A DNA stretch of 64,000 nt from Mesostigma viride (Eukaryota > Streptophyta > Mesostigmatophyceae > Mesostigmatales > Mesostigmataceae): NCBI GenBank assembly GCA_009746045.1, contig RPFO01000934.1:442501-506500 (forward strand), given 5' to 3'. Both the position numbers and the translations under genes were made by a program. The notes beneath the pieces are model-generated. The model was not told the DNA's origin. It did not search any database and worked only from the letters and a program-made list of their open reading frames with translations. Shown here one piece after another: positions 52,421 through 63,271 of this stretch. Each line of letters begins with the position of its first letter. Within the stretch, counting starts at the first letter, position 1.

Positions 52421-55400
52421 ATGGCTGGTAGGGCGGGCGCCCCGGTCTCCCCCTCCTTGGTCTGCGAGGTCTGCCGGAGCGGGCACCGCGGGCACCACAT
52501 GTTAGTTTGTGATGCTTGCAATTCCGGGTGGCACTTGCAGTGTCTTACTCCCCGGCTCTACCGGGTCCCGCCGGGCTCCTGGACGTGCCCGCGCTGTCCC
52601 CCCCGGCGGGCCCCCGGGCTGCCCTCCCCGCTGGGTGCTCCGGCCCCCTGCCCCGTGTGCCCCCCTGCCGAGGCCCTCGGGGCGGGCCGTGGCCTGCCCG
52701 ATGGGGCCGCCGTTGCTCGGGCCCTGGCGCCCTCGGCCCCGGGGCCCCACCCGTCGCCTGGCCCCGCCGACGGGGGCGCGGCGCTGTCGCCTGGGCTGGG
52801 CCCGGCCGACCCCCGGCGGGCCTGGCGACCCCGGCGCCCGCCCCCGGCCCCTCGCTCCCCGACGCTCTGGCCTCCCTTCCCCCGGCCGCGGTTGGCCACC
52901 CAGCCGCCACCCCCGTCCTTGCCGCGTGGGACGGCGGCCCCCGGGCCCACGCGTTCACCTCGTGGCCGCCCTCGCACATTGTCGGCGTGGTGGGCCGCGC
53001 CACCTTTTCTTGGGCGTACTGCCCTTTGTTGCTGGACGCGGTCGGGTTGACGGCCGCCTTCCCCTCGCTCCCTAGGCCCCCGGCCTTCCTGGCCCTAGTT
53101 GCGCGGGTGCGGGCGACATTTCTTTCCGCCGCCCCCCCGGTGACGGCCTCGACTCTTTGGGGGTATGTCTTGGAAGGATATCACGCCGGCTGCCGGCTGC
53201 CGTGGCATCTCCCGGCCGCCCGGCAGGAAGAGCTGCTTTCCCTGGACGAGCGGGTGGGTCAGGAGGTGGTCGAGTTCGTCACGGCGGTGGCTCGAGACGC
53301 ACAGGTCTCGGTGCGGGCGGCCTACCTCGCGGGCGGCGCCGACCTGGGCCTCATGTCCCCGCGGCAGCTTCGCCTCTTCTTGGACGCCCAGGCCCCGCCT
53401 CCCGGCCCGGTTGCCAGTGGGGGCTTTCTCATCACCTCCCTCAGCCTGGCGCAGGCCGCCATGCTGCGTGTGGAGTTCGGGGCCCCCATCGCGGTTCAGG
53501 GCGGCCAGGCCATCTTGGTGGACTCGGCCGGGCGCGCCCAGCCCCTAACCGCGGGGACGCCTGTTTCTGCCTTCCTCCACGACATCCTGGAGTTGGCAGG
53601 CATCCCGCACGAATGGCACCCCGCGGCTGACCAACCGGTCGGCATCCTCTCGCGCGCCCAGATTGCTGCTCTCCCGGGTTGCTGGGAGGCCGGCTGGGAC
53701 CCGCCCCCCCCTCATGTCCGGTCCCTTCTGGAGGGGGACGACCCCGAGTCGGGCTCCTGTGCCATCTGCCTTGAGCCCTTCCGGCCGGGGGATGGCTTGT
53801 GTCGCCTGCCCGCGTGCGGCCACACATTCCATCAAGCGTGCATCGCGCGCAGCTTGCTCCACTCCGTGCCGCGCTGCCCGTTGTGCCGGGCTGTTGTGCC
53901 GCCCCCTGGGACTGCGCTTCCTCTCGGCCCGCCCCCGGTCTCGCTGGGTCCCCTGCCGGGTCCCCACCGGGCCCCGGGGCCAGCTGCCTCCCCGACCCCT
54001 CGGCCGCCGCCCCCGGCCTCGTTGCCGGGGCCTGGGGTGGTCGCGGGCGCGCTGGCGAGTCCCCCTGGGAGGGGCGCCGGCGTTCTCGATCCCCCTCCGC
54101 TGGGGGTCTCCCCGGTGGGCACTGCCTCCTCCGTGGCCCCGGCGGGCATGCCGGGCGCTGGTCGGGTCGTGGTGCGCGCGCCTGCCGGCCCGGCTGGGGA
54201 GACGCCGCAGGCCCCACGTCCTGCCTTTGCTGGCGCCGCTCCCCGCCACTCAGCGCCCGCCGACGGCCTTCACCGGTGTGCCGTGCTGCTTCCCACGGGG
54301 TCCCCGTGTGCTGGTGTGTTCCACAACCGTAACCTCCTCTGCCAGCACCTTCGCGCTGTGCACCCCGATCTCGGCGCGGCGGATCTGCAGGCCATGAGCT
54401 GTTACCGGTGCCCGGAAGCTCACTGCCAGCGGGTGTACTCCATTCACGGGCGCGCTCAGCACGCGCGCGCCTGTGTTGCTCAACGGCCCCTCAACCGGCC
54501 AGCAGTCCCGGCCCCCTCCCCCCCTCCCGCCTCGGCTCCCACCGGCTCCCAGCCCCCGCCGCCCGACTACTCGGCCAGTTGGCGTTGGCTTGACACGGTT
54601 CCCTGGGATGCATGCGCCATCAACCCGACGTCTACCCTGACCGACCTCCCCCACCGCGCGCGTAGCCTTTTCGCGCAATGTGCAATCGTTTCTCTCCGGC
54701 GCATGCACGCCGCTCCGGACGACCCGCTGGGCTTTAAACTGCACATGGTGACCCCCCGCCTGCTCCTCACCCCTCTCGGGCGTGGTGTGCGCGGCCTCCA
54801 GGGTGCGGTTATTGCCCGTTGCCGACGCTTTCTGCAGGGGGACTGGGAGGGGCTGTTTGGCGTGCCGCCCCCGCGCACGGCCCGGCTGTCGGGGGAGGTC
54901 AACTTCGAGCGGGTGGCCGCCGACGTCATCCGCCTCGTCCGCGAGGGGCAGCTCAGCCGGGCCATGACCCGCTTGGAAATGGCCAAGCTGGCCCCCGCCA
55001 ATGCGGCTACCCTGGCGGCCTTGGAGGCTCTTCACCCTGCGGAGCCCGGATTCCAGCTGCCCGTGCCGGACCCCCTGCCGGCCCCCCTCCGGCTGGACCG
55101 CGACTGCTTCCTGGAGGTGATGCGTGCGGTCCCGCGGGCTTCCTCTACCGGGCCGTCGGGCTGGCGCTACGAGCACTTGGAGGTCCTGGTGGGGCATGGG
55201 GGCGAGGACATTCTCTTTGACACCCTCATTGACCTGGCGGCTGGTCGCGTTCCTCCCGCTGCGCGCGAGTGGTTAGCGGGCGCTCGCCTCCTCGCTCTGC
55301 TCAAGGGTGTCTTGCCCCCCCCGAGGGCAAGGTGCGCCCGATCGCCTGCGGTGAGGTGCTCCGCAAGCTCGTGGGCAAAGTGATCTGCCGCCAAAAGGCG

Positions 55401-57479
55401 CCCGAGCTCCGTGCCTTTTTCTGCCCGCCCCTCGCAGCGGGTGAGACCTCGGTGGCGGCCCAGCTGGGGGTGACGACTCCAGGCGGGGCGGATATCCTCA
55501 TCCATTCGGTGCAGGCCTACCTCGAGGCCCACCCCACCCACGCTGTCGTCAAGGTCGACTGCCACAACGCGTTCAACAGTCTGTCCCGCGCCAGCATGTT
55601 TGCGGCCGTCATGGAGTCCTTCGAGGACTTGTACGCTTGGACAGCCGTGTGCTACGGCCAGCCCGGCCAACTGGTTCACATCATGGAGGACGGCACTCGC
55701 GGCGGCCTGCTGTCGCGGTCGGGCACCCAGCAAGGGGACCCCCTGGGACCCCTGTACTTTGCCGCCCCCCTCCAGGGTTGCCTCCAAGCGGTCCATGCTG
55801 CCCACCCGGCGGTCGCTATTCAGGCCTACTTGGATGATATCTACCTTCTGGGCCCTGTGCCGGACACCACCGCGGCTCTGCTGGCACTGCAGACCGCGGT
55901 GGCCGACATCAACCTCCAGTTGACCCTGGCCAAGTGCGCGGTGTACTCGCCCCAAGGTGATTGCTCCGGCTTTCCGCCCCAGCTCTTGGGCCGGGACGAG
56001 CGCCTCCATGGGTTGGATGTCCTCGGCGTTCCGGTTGGCGACCCCGCGTTTGTCATCGATGCTCTGCGGGCCGCCCTCGAGGCACGCACTGAGGTACTGC
56101 CCTTGATTGCGCGCCTTCATGATTCGCAGACCAAGGGTCTGCTTCTGTGGTTTTGCGCTCACCCTCGCGTCGTTCACTGGCTCCGGGGCGCTCTTCCGGC
56201 TCAGGTCCGGCTGGCCGCCGAGGGCCACGACGAACGCATCCAGTCGGCCTTGGCGCAGCTGGTCCCGGGCCCCGACCTCCCGCCACATGCTATTCGCATT
56301 GCCTCCCTGCCTGCACGGATGGGTGGCTGCGGTCTGACTCGTGCCGCCCGGCTGGCCCCAGCAGCATTTTTGGGCTCCGTCGCTCAGTCGTGGGCGGAAA
56401 GCTGCCGGCTCCTGCCCCTTTTGGCAACGGCAGCGCCTGACCTCCTGGACCCCAGCAGCCCTTTGCCCTTCGTCACCGCCATCCAGGAGGCCTATGCTGA
56501 GATCCAGCAGGCCTGTTCTCCCGTCCGTGCCGCTCAGGCGGTACAGCGCCACCTCCCTCGCGGCACTCCCTCGGTCGCCTCCGTTCAATCTCCCGCCGCA
56601 TTCCCTGCTCGCGTCATCGATAAACACCAGAAAACCTACGCGGGTATTCTGCACACGGCTGATTGGATTGCTCTTTTCGCGGACCTCAACGCCCAGGGAC
56701 GTGCGTGGCTGTTCTCGCTTTCCTTGCGGAGTGTGGGCTCGGCGTACCTTCGTGCTCTTCCCATGGCCCCCCCATTCGCCTTGGCTCCCAGCCACTACTC
56801 GGTGGCGCTCCGGCACCAGCTATTTGCCCCGCAGCCTCTTGTTCCGGCCGGGCGGCCTTGTGGTAGCTGTGGGCAGCCGCTGGATCCCACGGGGACTCAC
56901 TACCTTGCCTGCATGGGGGGCCAACAGAATCAGAATTGGTATTTGTATTTGCACACTGTCCTCCTGACGGTGGTGCTCGCCATGATTCGGTCGGTTTTCC
57001 CCCACGCGAACATCCGGTCCGAGGATGCGGATGGCGCTGCCTTCTATTCCCCCAACCACCGGCCTGACATCGTGGTGCTGGACTTTGAGGGGGGTGGCCG
57101 GCATCTGCTTATTGACGTTTCGGTGGCGCGGCCCTTGGCTCTTAGCCACGTGGCTGGGGCCTCCCTCACGGCAGGTTACACGGCGGACCGGGCGGAGCGG
57201 GCCAAGCTCCTGGCCTACGGCGACGTCGGGCACCATCGTGTGGTGCCCTTTGTCCTGGAGGAGTTTGGGGCCATGGGGCCCCTGACCTCCGCCTTCTTCA
57301 AGGAGTGTTGCCGGCTCCGGGAGGACCGGCTGGACCTAGAGGGCCAGCGGGCCCCATGGTCGGCGCGGACCTGGACGTCATATTGGCGTCAGCGCTTGTC
57401 GGTGGCGCTGACTCGGGCCATGGCTGACATCATGCTCCGCCGTACGCGGGCTGATTTTGCGGTGCAGCAGGGCTATTAG
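52421..57479 (+). CDS. RLE-A polyprotein: PHD, RING, C2H2, RT, CCHC, endonuclease
   Basis: In order: PHD finger CEVCRSGHRGHHMLVCDACN / SGWHLQCL / WTCPRC (52460-52600); RING-H2 CAICLEPF / ACGHTFHQAC / CPLC (53758-53886); C2H2-like fingers CAVLLPTGSPC / CQHLRAVH and CYRCPEAHCQ (54275-54475); RT with STGPSGWRYEHLEVL, AVVKVDCHNAFNSLSR, GTQQGDPLGP and the active site YLDDIYLLG (about 55830); CCHC knuckle CGSCGQPLDPTGTHYLAC (56859-56912); and a PD-(D/E)XK-like region, HRPDIVVLDFEGGGRHLLID followed by VSVARP. Knuckle then restriction-like endonuclease after RT is the layout of R2/CRE-type LINEs, which nick a target and prime reverse transcription there. Two frame changes interrupt it: between 52600 and 52830, and at a C8 run at about 55315-55322. 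So the copy is dead, edited by frameshift, or contains sequencing errors. Confidence 0.8.
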
Positions 57480-57615
57480 GTTCCTCCCGTTAGGCGTTTC
57501 CATTGGTCTTATCGTAGTATAGAGCTTTGACATGGCTCTGTATATAGGTTTATAGCTGGGCGTTTGCTTTGGTTTGAGTGATTTCACTCTGCTGTAAGTA
57601 ATTATATTTTTAATA
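52421..57615 (+). mobile_element. RLE-A: near full-length non-LTR retrotransposon
   Basis: The longest copy of the family that fills the end of the window. It comprises an ORF with N-terminal zinc fingers, RT, CCHC knuckle and endonuclease-like domain, a 3' UTR of about 115 bp and a TA-rich tail (AATATATATAT). The exact 5' end is unknown; the ATG at 52421 is the earliest supported coding position. Confidence 0.85.
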
Positions 57616-57649
57616 TATATATACAATGACATTATGAATATATATACAT
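57480..57649 (+). other. RLE-A 3' UTR and TA-rich joint
   Basis: The 3' UTR carries TTGACATGGCTCTGTATATA and GAGTGATTTCACTCTGCTG, the latter with a perfect 7-bp inverted repeat (GAGTGAT..TTCACTC with overlap) that may form a hairpin recognised by the RT. The joint 57612-57649 is TA-rich (TATGAATATATATACATT). Confidence 0.6.
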
Positions 57650-58487
57650 TCGCCTTGGCTCCCAGCCACTACTCGGTGGCGCTCCGGCACCAGCTATTTG
57701 CCCCGCAGCCTCTTGTTCCGGCCGGGCGGCCTTGTGGTAGCTGTGGGCAGCCGCTGGATCCCACGGGGACTCACTACCTTGCCTGCATGGGGGGCCAACA
57801 GAATCAGAATTGGTATTTGTATTTGCACACTGTCCTCCTGACGGTGGTGCTCGCCATGATTCGGTCGGTTTTCCCCCACGCGAACATCCGGTCCGAGGAT
57901 GCGGATGGCGCTGCCTTCTATTCCCCCAACCACCGGCCTGACATCGTGGTGCTGGACTTTGAGGGGGGTGGCCGGCATCTGCTTATCGACGTTTCGGTGG
58001 CGCGGCCCTTGGCTCTTAGCCACGTGGCTGGGGCCTCCCTCACGGCAGGTTACACGGCGGACCGGGCGGAGCGGGCCAAGCTCCTGGCCTACGGTGACGT
58101 CGGGCACCATCGTGTGGTGCCCTTTGTCCTGGAGGAGTTTGGGGCCATGGGGCCCCTGACCTCCGCCTTCTTCAAGGAGTGTTGCCGGCTCCGGGAGGAC
58201 CGGCTGGACCTGGAGGGCCAGCGGGCCCCATGGTCGGCGCGGACCTGGACGTCATATTGGCGTCAGCGCTTGTCGGTGGCGCTGACTCGGGCCATGGCTG
58301 ACATCATGCTCCGCCGTACGCGGGCTGATTTTGCGGTGCAGCAGGGCTATTAGGTTCCTCCCGTTAGGAGTTTCCATTGGTCTTATCGTAGTATAGAGAT
58401 TTGACATGGCTCTGTATAGAGGTTTATAGCTGGGCGTTTGCTTTGGTTTGAGTGATTTCACTCTGCTGTAAGTAATTATATTATTAA
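57650..58487 (+). mobile_element. RLE-A copy 8, head-to-tail behind the full copy
   Basis: Starts at CGCCTTGGCTCCCAGCC (equal to 56777 onward) and runs to the tail. The frame is intact through the knuckle and endonuclease domain to the stop at 58351-58353. Single-base differences from the full copy are visible in the 3' UTR (GGAGTTTCC, AGAGATTTG). Confidence 0.92.
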
Positions 58488-58493
58488 TATATA

Positions 58494-58580
58494 TTCATTG
58501 AGAATGATAGATTACGGAGGTGAGATAGGCATGCAACATAAGGAAAAACCCGATAACTGGGAGAATAACCCTGAAGAAAT
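58494..58580 (-). mobile_element. RLE-B 3'-end stub, tail-to-tail with copy 8
   Basis: ATTCATTGAGAATGATAG through CTGAAGAAAT, the last part of RLE-B in inverse orientation. Confidence 0.85.
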
Positions 58581-58629
58581 ATTAATATATATACAATGAA
58601 TATATATACATTACAATATATATTAAAAA

Positions 58630-59232
58630 TCATCCGGTCCGAGGATGCGGATGGCGCTGCCTTCTATTCCCCCAACCACCGGCCTGACATCGTGGTGCTG
58701 GACTTTGAGGGGGGTGGCCGGCATCTGCTTATTGACGTTTCGGTGGCGCGGCCCTTGGCTCTTAGCCACGTGGCTGGGGCCTCCCTCACGGCAGGTTACA
58801 CGGCGGACCGGGCGGAGCGGGCCAAGCTCCTGGCCTACGGCGACGTCGGGCACCATCGTGTGGTGCCCTTTGTCCTGGAGGAGTTTGGGGCCATGGGGCC
58901 CCTGACCTCCGCCTTCTTCAAGGAGTGTTGCCGGCTCCGGGAGGACCGGCTGGACCTGGAGGGCCAGCGGGCCCCATGGTCGGCGCGGACCTGGACGTCA
59001 TATTGGCGTCAGCGCTTGTCGGTGGCGCTGACTCGGGCCATGGCGGACATCATGCTCCGCCGTACGCGGGCTGATTTTGCGGTGCAGCAGGGCTATTAGG
59101 TTCCTCCCGTTAGGCGTTTCCATTGGTCTTATCGTAGTATAGAGCTTTGACATGGCTCTGTATATAGGTTTATAGCTGGGCGTTTGCTTTGGTTTGAGTG
59201 ATTTCACTCTGCTGTAAGTAATTATATTTTTA
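58630..59232 (+). mobile_element. RLE-A copy 9
   Basis: Starts within CATCCGGTCCGAGGATG after a TA-rich joint (58580-58629). The endonuclease frame is open to its stop at 59097-59099. Confidence 0.92.
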
Positions 59233-59240
59233 ATATATAT

Positions 59241-59720
59241 ATTAAAAATATAATTACTTACAGCAGAGTGAAATCACTCAAACCAAAGCAAACGCCCAGC
59301 TATAAACCTATATACAGAGCCATGTCAAAGCTCTATACTACGATAAGACCAATGGAAACGCCTAACGGGAGGAACCTAATAGCCCTGCTGCACCGCAAAA
59401 TCAGCCCGCGTACGGCGGAGCATGATGTCCGCCATGGCCCGAGTCAGCGCCACCGACAAGCGCTGACGCCAATATGACGTCCAGGTCCGCGCCGACCATG
59501 GGGCCCGCTGGCCCTCCAGGTCCAGCCGGTCCTCCCGGAGCCGGCAACACTCCTTGAAGAAGGCGGAGGTCAGGGGCCCCATGGCCCCAAACTCCTCCAG
59601 GACAAAGGGCACCACACGATGGTGCCCGACGTCGCCGTAGGCCAGGAGCTTGGCCCGCTCCGCCCGGTCCGCCGTGTAACCTGCCGTGAGGGAGGCCCCA
59701 GCCACGTGGCTAAGAGCCAA
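59241..59720 (-). mobile_element. RLE-A copy 10, tail-to-tail with copy 9
   Basis: Reverse orientation, cut at TAAGAGCCAA on its 5' side. With copy 9 it forms an inverted repeat with arms of about 480 bp separated by fewer than 20 bp of TA-rich DNA. Both carry ATGGCGGACATC or its complement, unlike other copies with ATGGCTGACATC. Confidence 0.92.
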
Positions 59721-59744
59721 TATATATACATTACAATATATATA

Positions 59745-61131
59745 CGACGAACGCATCCAGTCGGCCTTGGCGCAGCTGGTCCCGGGCCCCGACCTCCCGC
59801 CACATGCTATTCGCATTGCCTCCCTGCCTGCACGGATGGGTGGCTGCGGTCTGACTCGTGCCGCCCGGCTGGCCCCAGCAGCATTTTTGGGCTCCGTCGC
59901 TCAGTCGTGGGCGGAAAGCTGCCGGCTCCTGCCCCTTTTGGCAACAGCAGCGCCTGACCTCCTGGACCCCAGCAGCCCTTTGCCCTTCGTCACCGCCATC
60001 CAGGAGGCCTATGCTGAGATCCAGCAGGCCTGTTCTCCCGTCCGTGCCGCTCAGGCGGTACAGCGCCACCTCCCTCGCGGCACTCCCTCGGTCGCCTCCG
60101 TTCAATCTCCCGCCGCATTCCCTGCTCGCGTCATCGATAAACACCAGAAAACCTACGCGGGTATTCTGCACACGGCTGATTGGATTGCTCTTTTCGCGGA
60201 CCTCAACGCCCAGGGACGTGCGTGGCTGTTCTCGCTTTCCTTGCGGAGTGTGGGCTCGGCGTACCTTCGTGCTCTTCCCATGGCCCCCCCATTCGCCTTG
60301 GCTCCCAGCCACTACTCGGTGGCGCTCCGGCACCTGCTATTTGCCCCGCAGCCTCTTGTTCCGGCCGGGCGGCCTTGTGGTAGCTGTGGGCAGCCGCTGG
60401 ATCCCACGGGGACTCACTACCTTGCCTGCATGGGGGGCCAACAGAATCAGAATTGGTATTTGTATTTGCACACTGTCCTCCTGACGGTGGTGCTCGCCAT
60501 GATCCGGTCGGTTTTCCCCCACGCGAACATCCGGTCCGAGGATGCGGATGGCGCTGCCTTCTATTCCCCCAACCACCGGCCTGACATCGTGGTGCTGGAC
60601 TTTGAGGGGGTGGCCGGCATCTGCTTATTGACGTTTCGGTGGCGCGGCCCTTGGCTCTTAGCCACGTGGCTGGGGCCTCCCTCACGGCAGGTTACACCGC
60701 GGACCGGGCGGAGCGGGCCAAGCTCCTGGCCTACGGCGACGTCGGGCACCATCGTGTGGTGCCCTTTGTCCTGGAGGAGTTTGGGGCCATGGGGCCCCTG
60801 ACCTCCGCCTTCTTCAAGGAGTGTTGCCGGCTCCGGGAGGACCGGCTGGACCTGGAGGGCCAGCGGGCCCCATGGTCGGCGCGGACCTGGACGTCATATT
60901 GGCGTCAGCGCTTGTCGGTGGCGCTGACTCGGGCCATGGCTGACATCATGCTCCGCCGTACGCGGGCTGATTTTGCGGTGCAGCAGGGCTATTAGTAGGT
61001 TCCTCCCGTTAGGCGTTTCCATTGGTCTTATCGTAGTATAGAGCTTTGACATGGCTCTGTATATAGGTTTATAGCTGGGCGTTTGCTTTGGTTTGAGTGA
61101 TTTCACTCTGCTGTAAGTAATTATATTTTTA
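59745..61131 (+). mobile_element. RLE-A copy 11
   Basis: Starts CGACGAACGCATCCAGTCG, the longest secondary copy in this cluster. One G is missing from the G6 run of the endonuclease core at about 60606, shifting the frame (reads DFEGVAGICLLTF). An extra TAG follows the stop codon. Confidence 0.92.
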
Positions 61132-61149
61132 ATATATATTCATTATATA

Positions 61150-61480
61150 TATTTAAAAAATATAATTACTTACAACAGAGTGAAATCACTCAAACCAAAG
61201 CAAACGCCCAGCTATAAACCTATAATATACAGAGCCATGTCAAAGCTCTATACTACGATAAGACCAATGGAAACGCCTAACGGGAGGAACCTAATAGCCC
61301 TGCTGCACCGCAAAATCAGCCCGCGTACGGCGGAGCATGATGTCAGCCATGGCCCGAGTCAGCGCCACCGACAAGCGCAATATGACGTCCAGGTCCGCGC
61401 CGACCATGGGGCCCGCTGGCCCTCCAGGTCCAGCCGGTCCTCCCGGAGCCGGCAACACTCCTTGAAGAAGGCGGAGGTCA
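61150..61480 (-). mobile_element. RLE-A copy 12, tail-to-tail with copy 11
   Basis: Short copy ending at GCGGAGGTCA. It has lost CTGACGCC at about 61378 and has an extra AT in the 3' UTR. Confidence 0.92.
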
Positions 61481-61490
61481 TTATATATAT

Positions 61491-62418
61491 CGCTTTCCTT
61501 GCGGGGGCTGTTCTCGCTTTCCTTGCGGAGTGTGGGCTCGGCGTACCTTCGTGCTCTTCCCATGGCCCCCCCATTCGCCTTGGCTCCCAGCCACTACTCG
61601 GTGGCGCTCCGGCACCAGCTATTTGCCCCGCAGCCTCTTGTTCCGGCCGGGCGGCCTTGTGGTAGCTGTGGGCAGCCGCTGGATCCCACGGGGACTCACT
61701 ACCTTGCCTGCATGGGGGGCCAACAGAATCAGAATTGGTATTTGTATTTGCACACTGTCCTCCTGACGGTGGTGCTCGCCATGATTCGGTCGGTTTTCCC
61801 CCACGCGAACATCCGGTCCGAGGATGCGGATGGCGCTGCCTTCTATTCCCCCAACCACCGGCCTGACATCGTGGTGCTGGACTTTGAGGGGGTGGCCGGC
61901 ATCTGCTTATTGACGTTTCGGTGGCGCGGCCCTTGGCTCTTAGCCACGTGGCTGGGGCCTCCCTCACGGCAGGTTACACGGCGGACCGGGCGGAGCGGAC
62001 CAAGCTCCTGGCCTACGGCGACGTCGGGCACCATCGTGTGGTGCCCTTTGTCCTGGAGGAGTTTGGGGCCATGGGGCCCCTGACCTCCGCCTTCTTCAAG
62101 GAGTGTTGCCGGCTCCGGGAGGACCGGCTGGACCTGGAGGGCCAGCGGGCCCCATGGTCGGCGCGGACCTGGACGTCATATTGGCGTCAGCGCTTGTCGG
62201 TGGCGCTGACTCGGGCCATGGCGGACATCATGCTCCGCCGTACGCGGGCTGATTTTGCGGTGCAGCAGGGCTATTAGGTTCCTCCCGTTAGGCGTTTCCA
62301 TTGGTCTTATCGTACTTCGTAGTATAGAGCTTTGACATGGCTCTGTATATAGGTTTATAGCTGGGCGTTTGCTTTGGTTTGAGTGATTTCACTCTGCTGT
62401 AAGTAATTATATTTTTAA
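61491..62418 (+). mobile_element. RLE-A copy 13, with a duplicated 5' junction
   Basis: Starts CGCTTTCCTTGCGGG, then restarts GGCTGTTCTCGCTTTCC, so about 15 bp are doubled at the 5' end. It shares the missing G of copy 11 (at about 61886) and the GCGGACATC variant of copy 9. CTTCGTA is duplicated in its 3' UTR (about 62310). Confidence 0.92.
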
Positions 62419-62439
62419 TATATATATATACATCATTAT

Positions 62440-63117
62440 ATATATTAAAAATATAATTACTTACAGCAGAGTGAAATCACTCAAACCAAAGCAAACGCCC
62501 AGCTATAAACCTATATACAGAGCCATGTCAAAGCTCTATACTACGATAAGACCAATGGAAACGCCTAACGGGAGGAACCTAATAGCCCTGCTGCACCGCA
62601 AAATCAGCCCGCGTACGGCGGAGCATGATGTCAGCCATGGCCCGAGTCAGCGCCACCGACAAGCGCTGACGCCAATATGACGTCCAGGTCCGCGCCGACC
62701 ATGGGGCCCGCTGGCCCTCCAGGTCCAGCCGATCCTCCCGGAGCCGGCAACACTCCTTGAAGAAGGCGGAGGTCAGGGGCCCCATGGCCCCAAACTCCTC
62801 CAGGACAAAGGGCACCACACGATGGTGCCCGACGTCGCCGTAGGCCAGGAGCTTGGCCCGCTCCGCCCGGTCCGCCGTGTAACCTGCCGTGAGGGAGGCC
62901 CCAGCCACGTGGCTAAGAGCCAAGGGCCGCGCCACCGAAACGTCAATAAGCAGATGCCGGCCACCCCCCTCAAAGTCCAGCACCACGATGTCAGGCCGGT
63001 GGTTGGGGGAATAGAAGGCAGCGCCATCCGCATCCTCGGACCGGATGTTCGCGTGGGGGAAAACCGACCGAATCATGGCGAGCACCACCGTCAGGAGGAC
63101 AGTGTGCAAATACAAAT
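62440..63117 (-). mobile_element. RLE-A copy 14, tail-to-tail with copy 13
   Basis: Intact endonuclease frame on the minus strand, cut inside the TTTGTATTTGCACACTG context. Flanked by TCATTATATATAT on both sides. Confidence 0.92.
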
Positions 63118-63129
63118 CATTATATATAT

Positions 63130-63260
63130 TCATTGAGAATGATAGATTACGGAGGTGAGATAGGCATGCAACATAAGGAAAAACCCGATAACTGGGAGAA
63201 TAACCCTGAAGAAATTAATAGTAATCTGACACAGACATCCAAGGATCACGCCAGCGGCAC
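63130..63260 (-). mobile_element. RLE-B copy between two RLE-A copies
   Basis: ATTCATTGAGAATGATAG to GCCAGCGGCAC, identical by eye to part of 41778-42056 apart from scattered changes. TCATTATATATAT lies on both sides. Confidence 0.85.
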
Positions 63261-63271
63261 ATCATTATATA

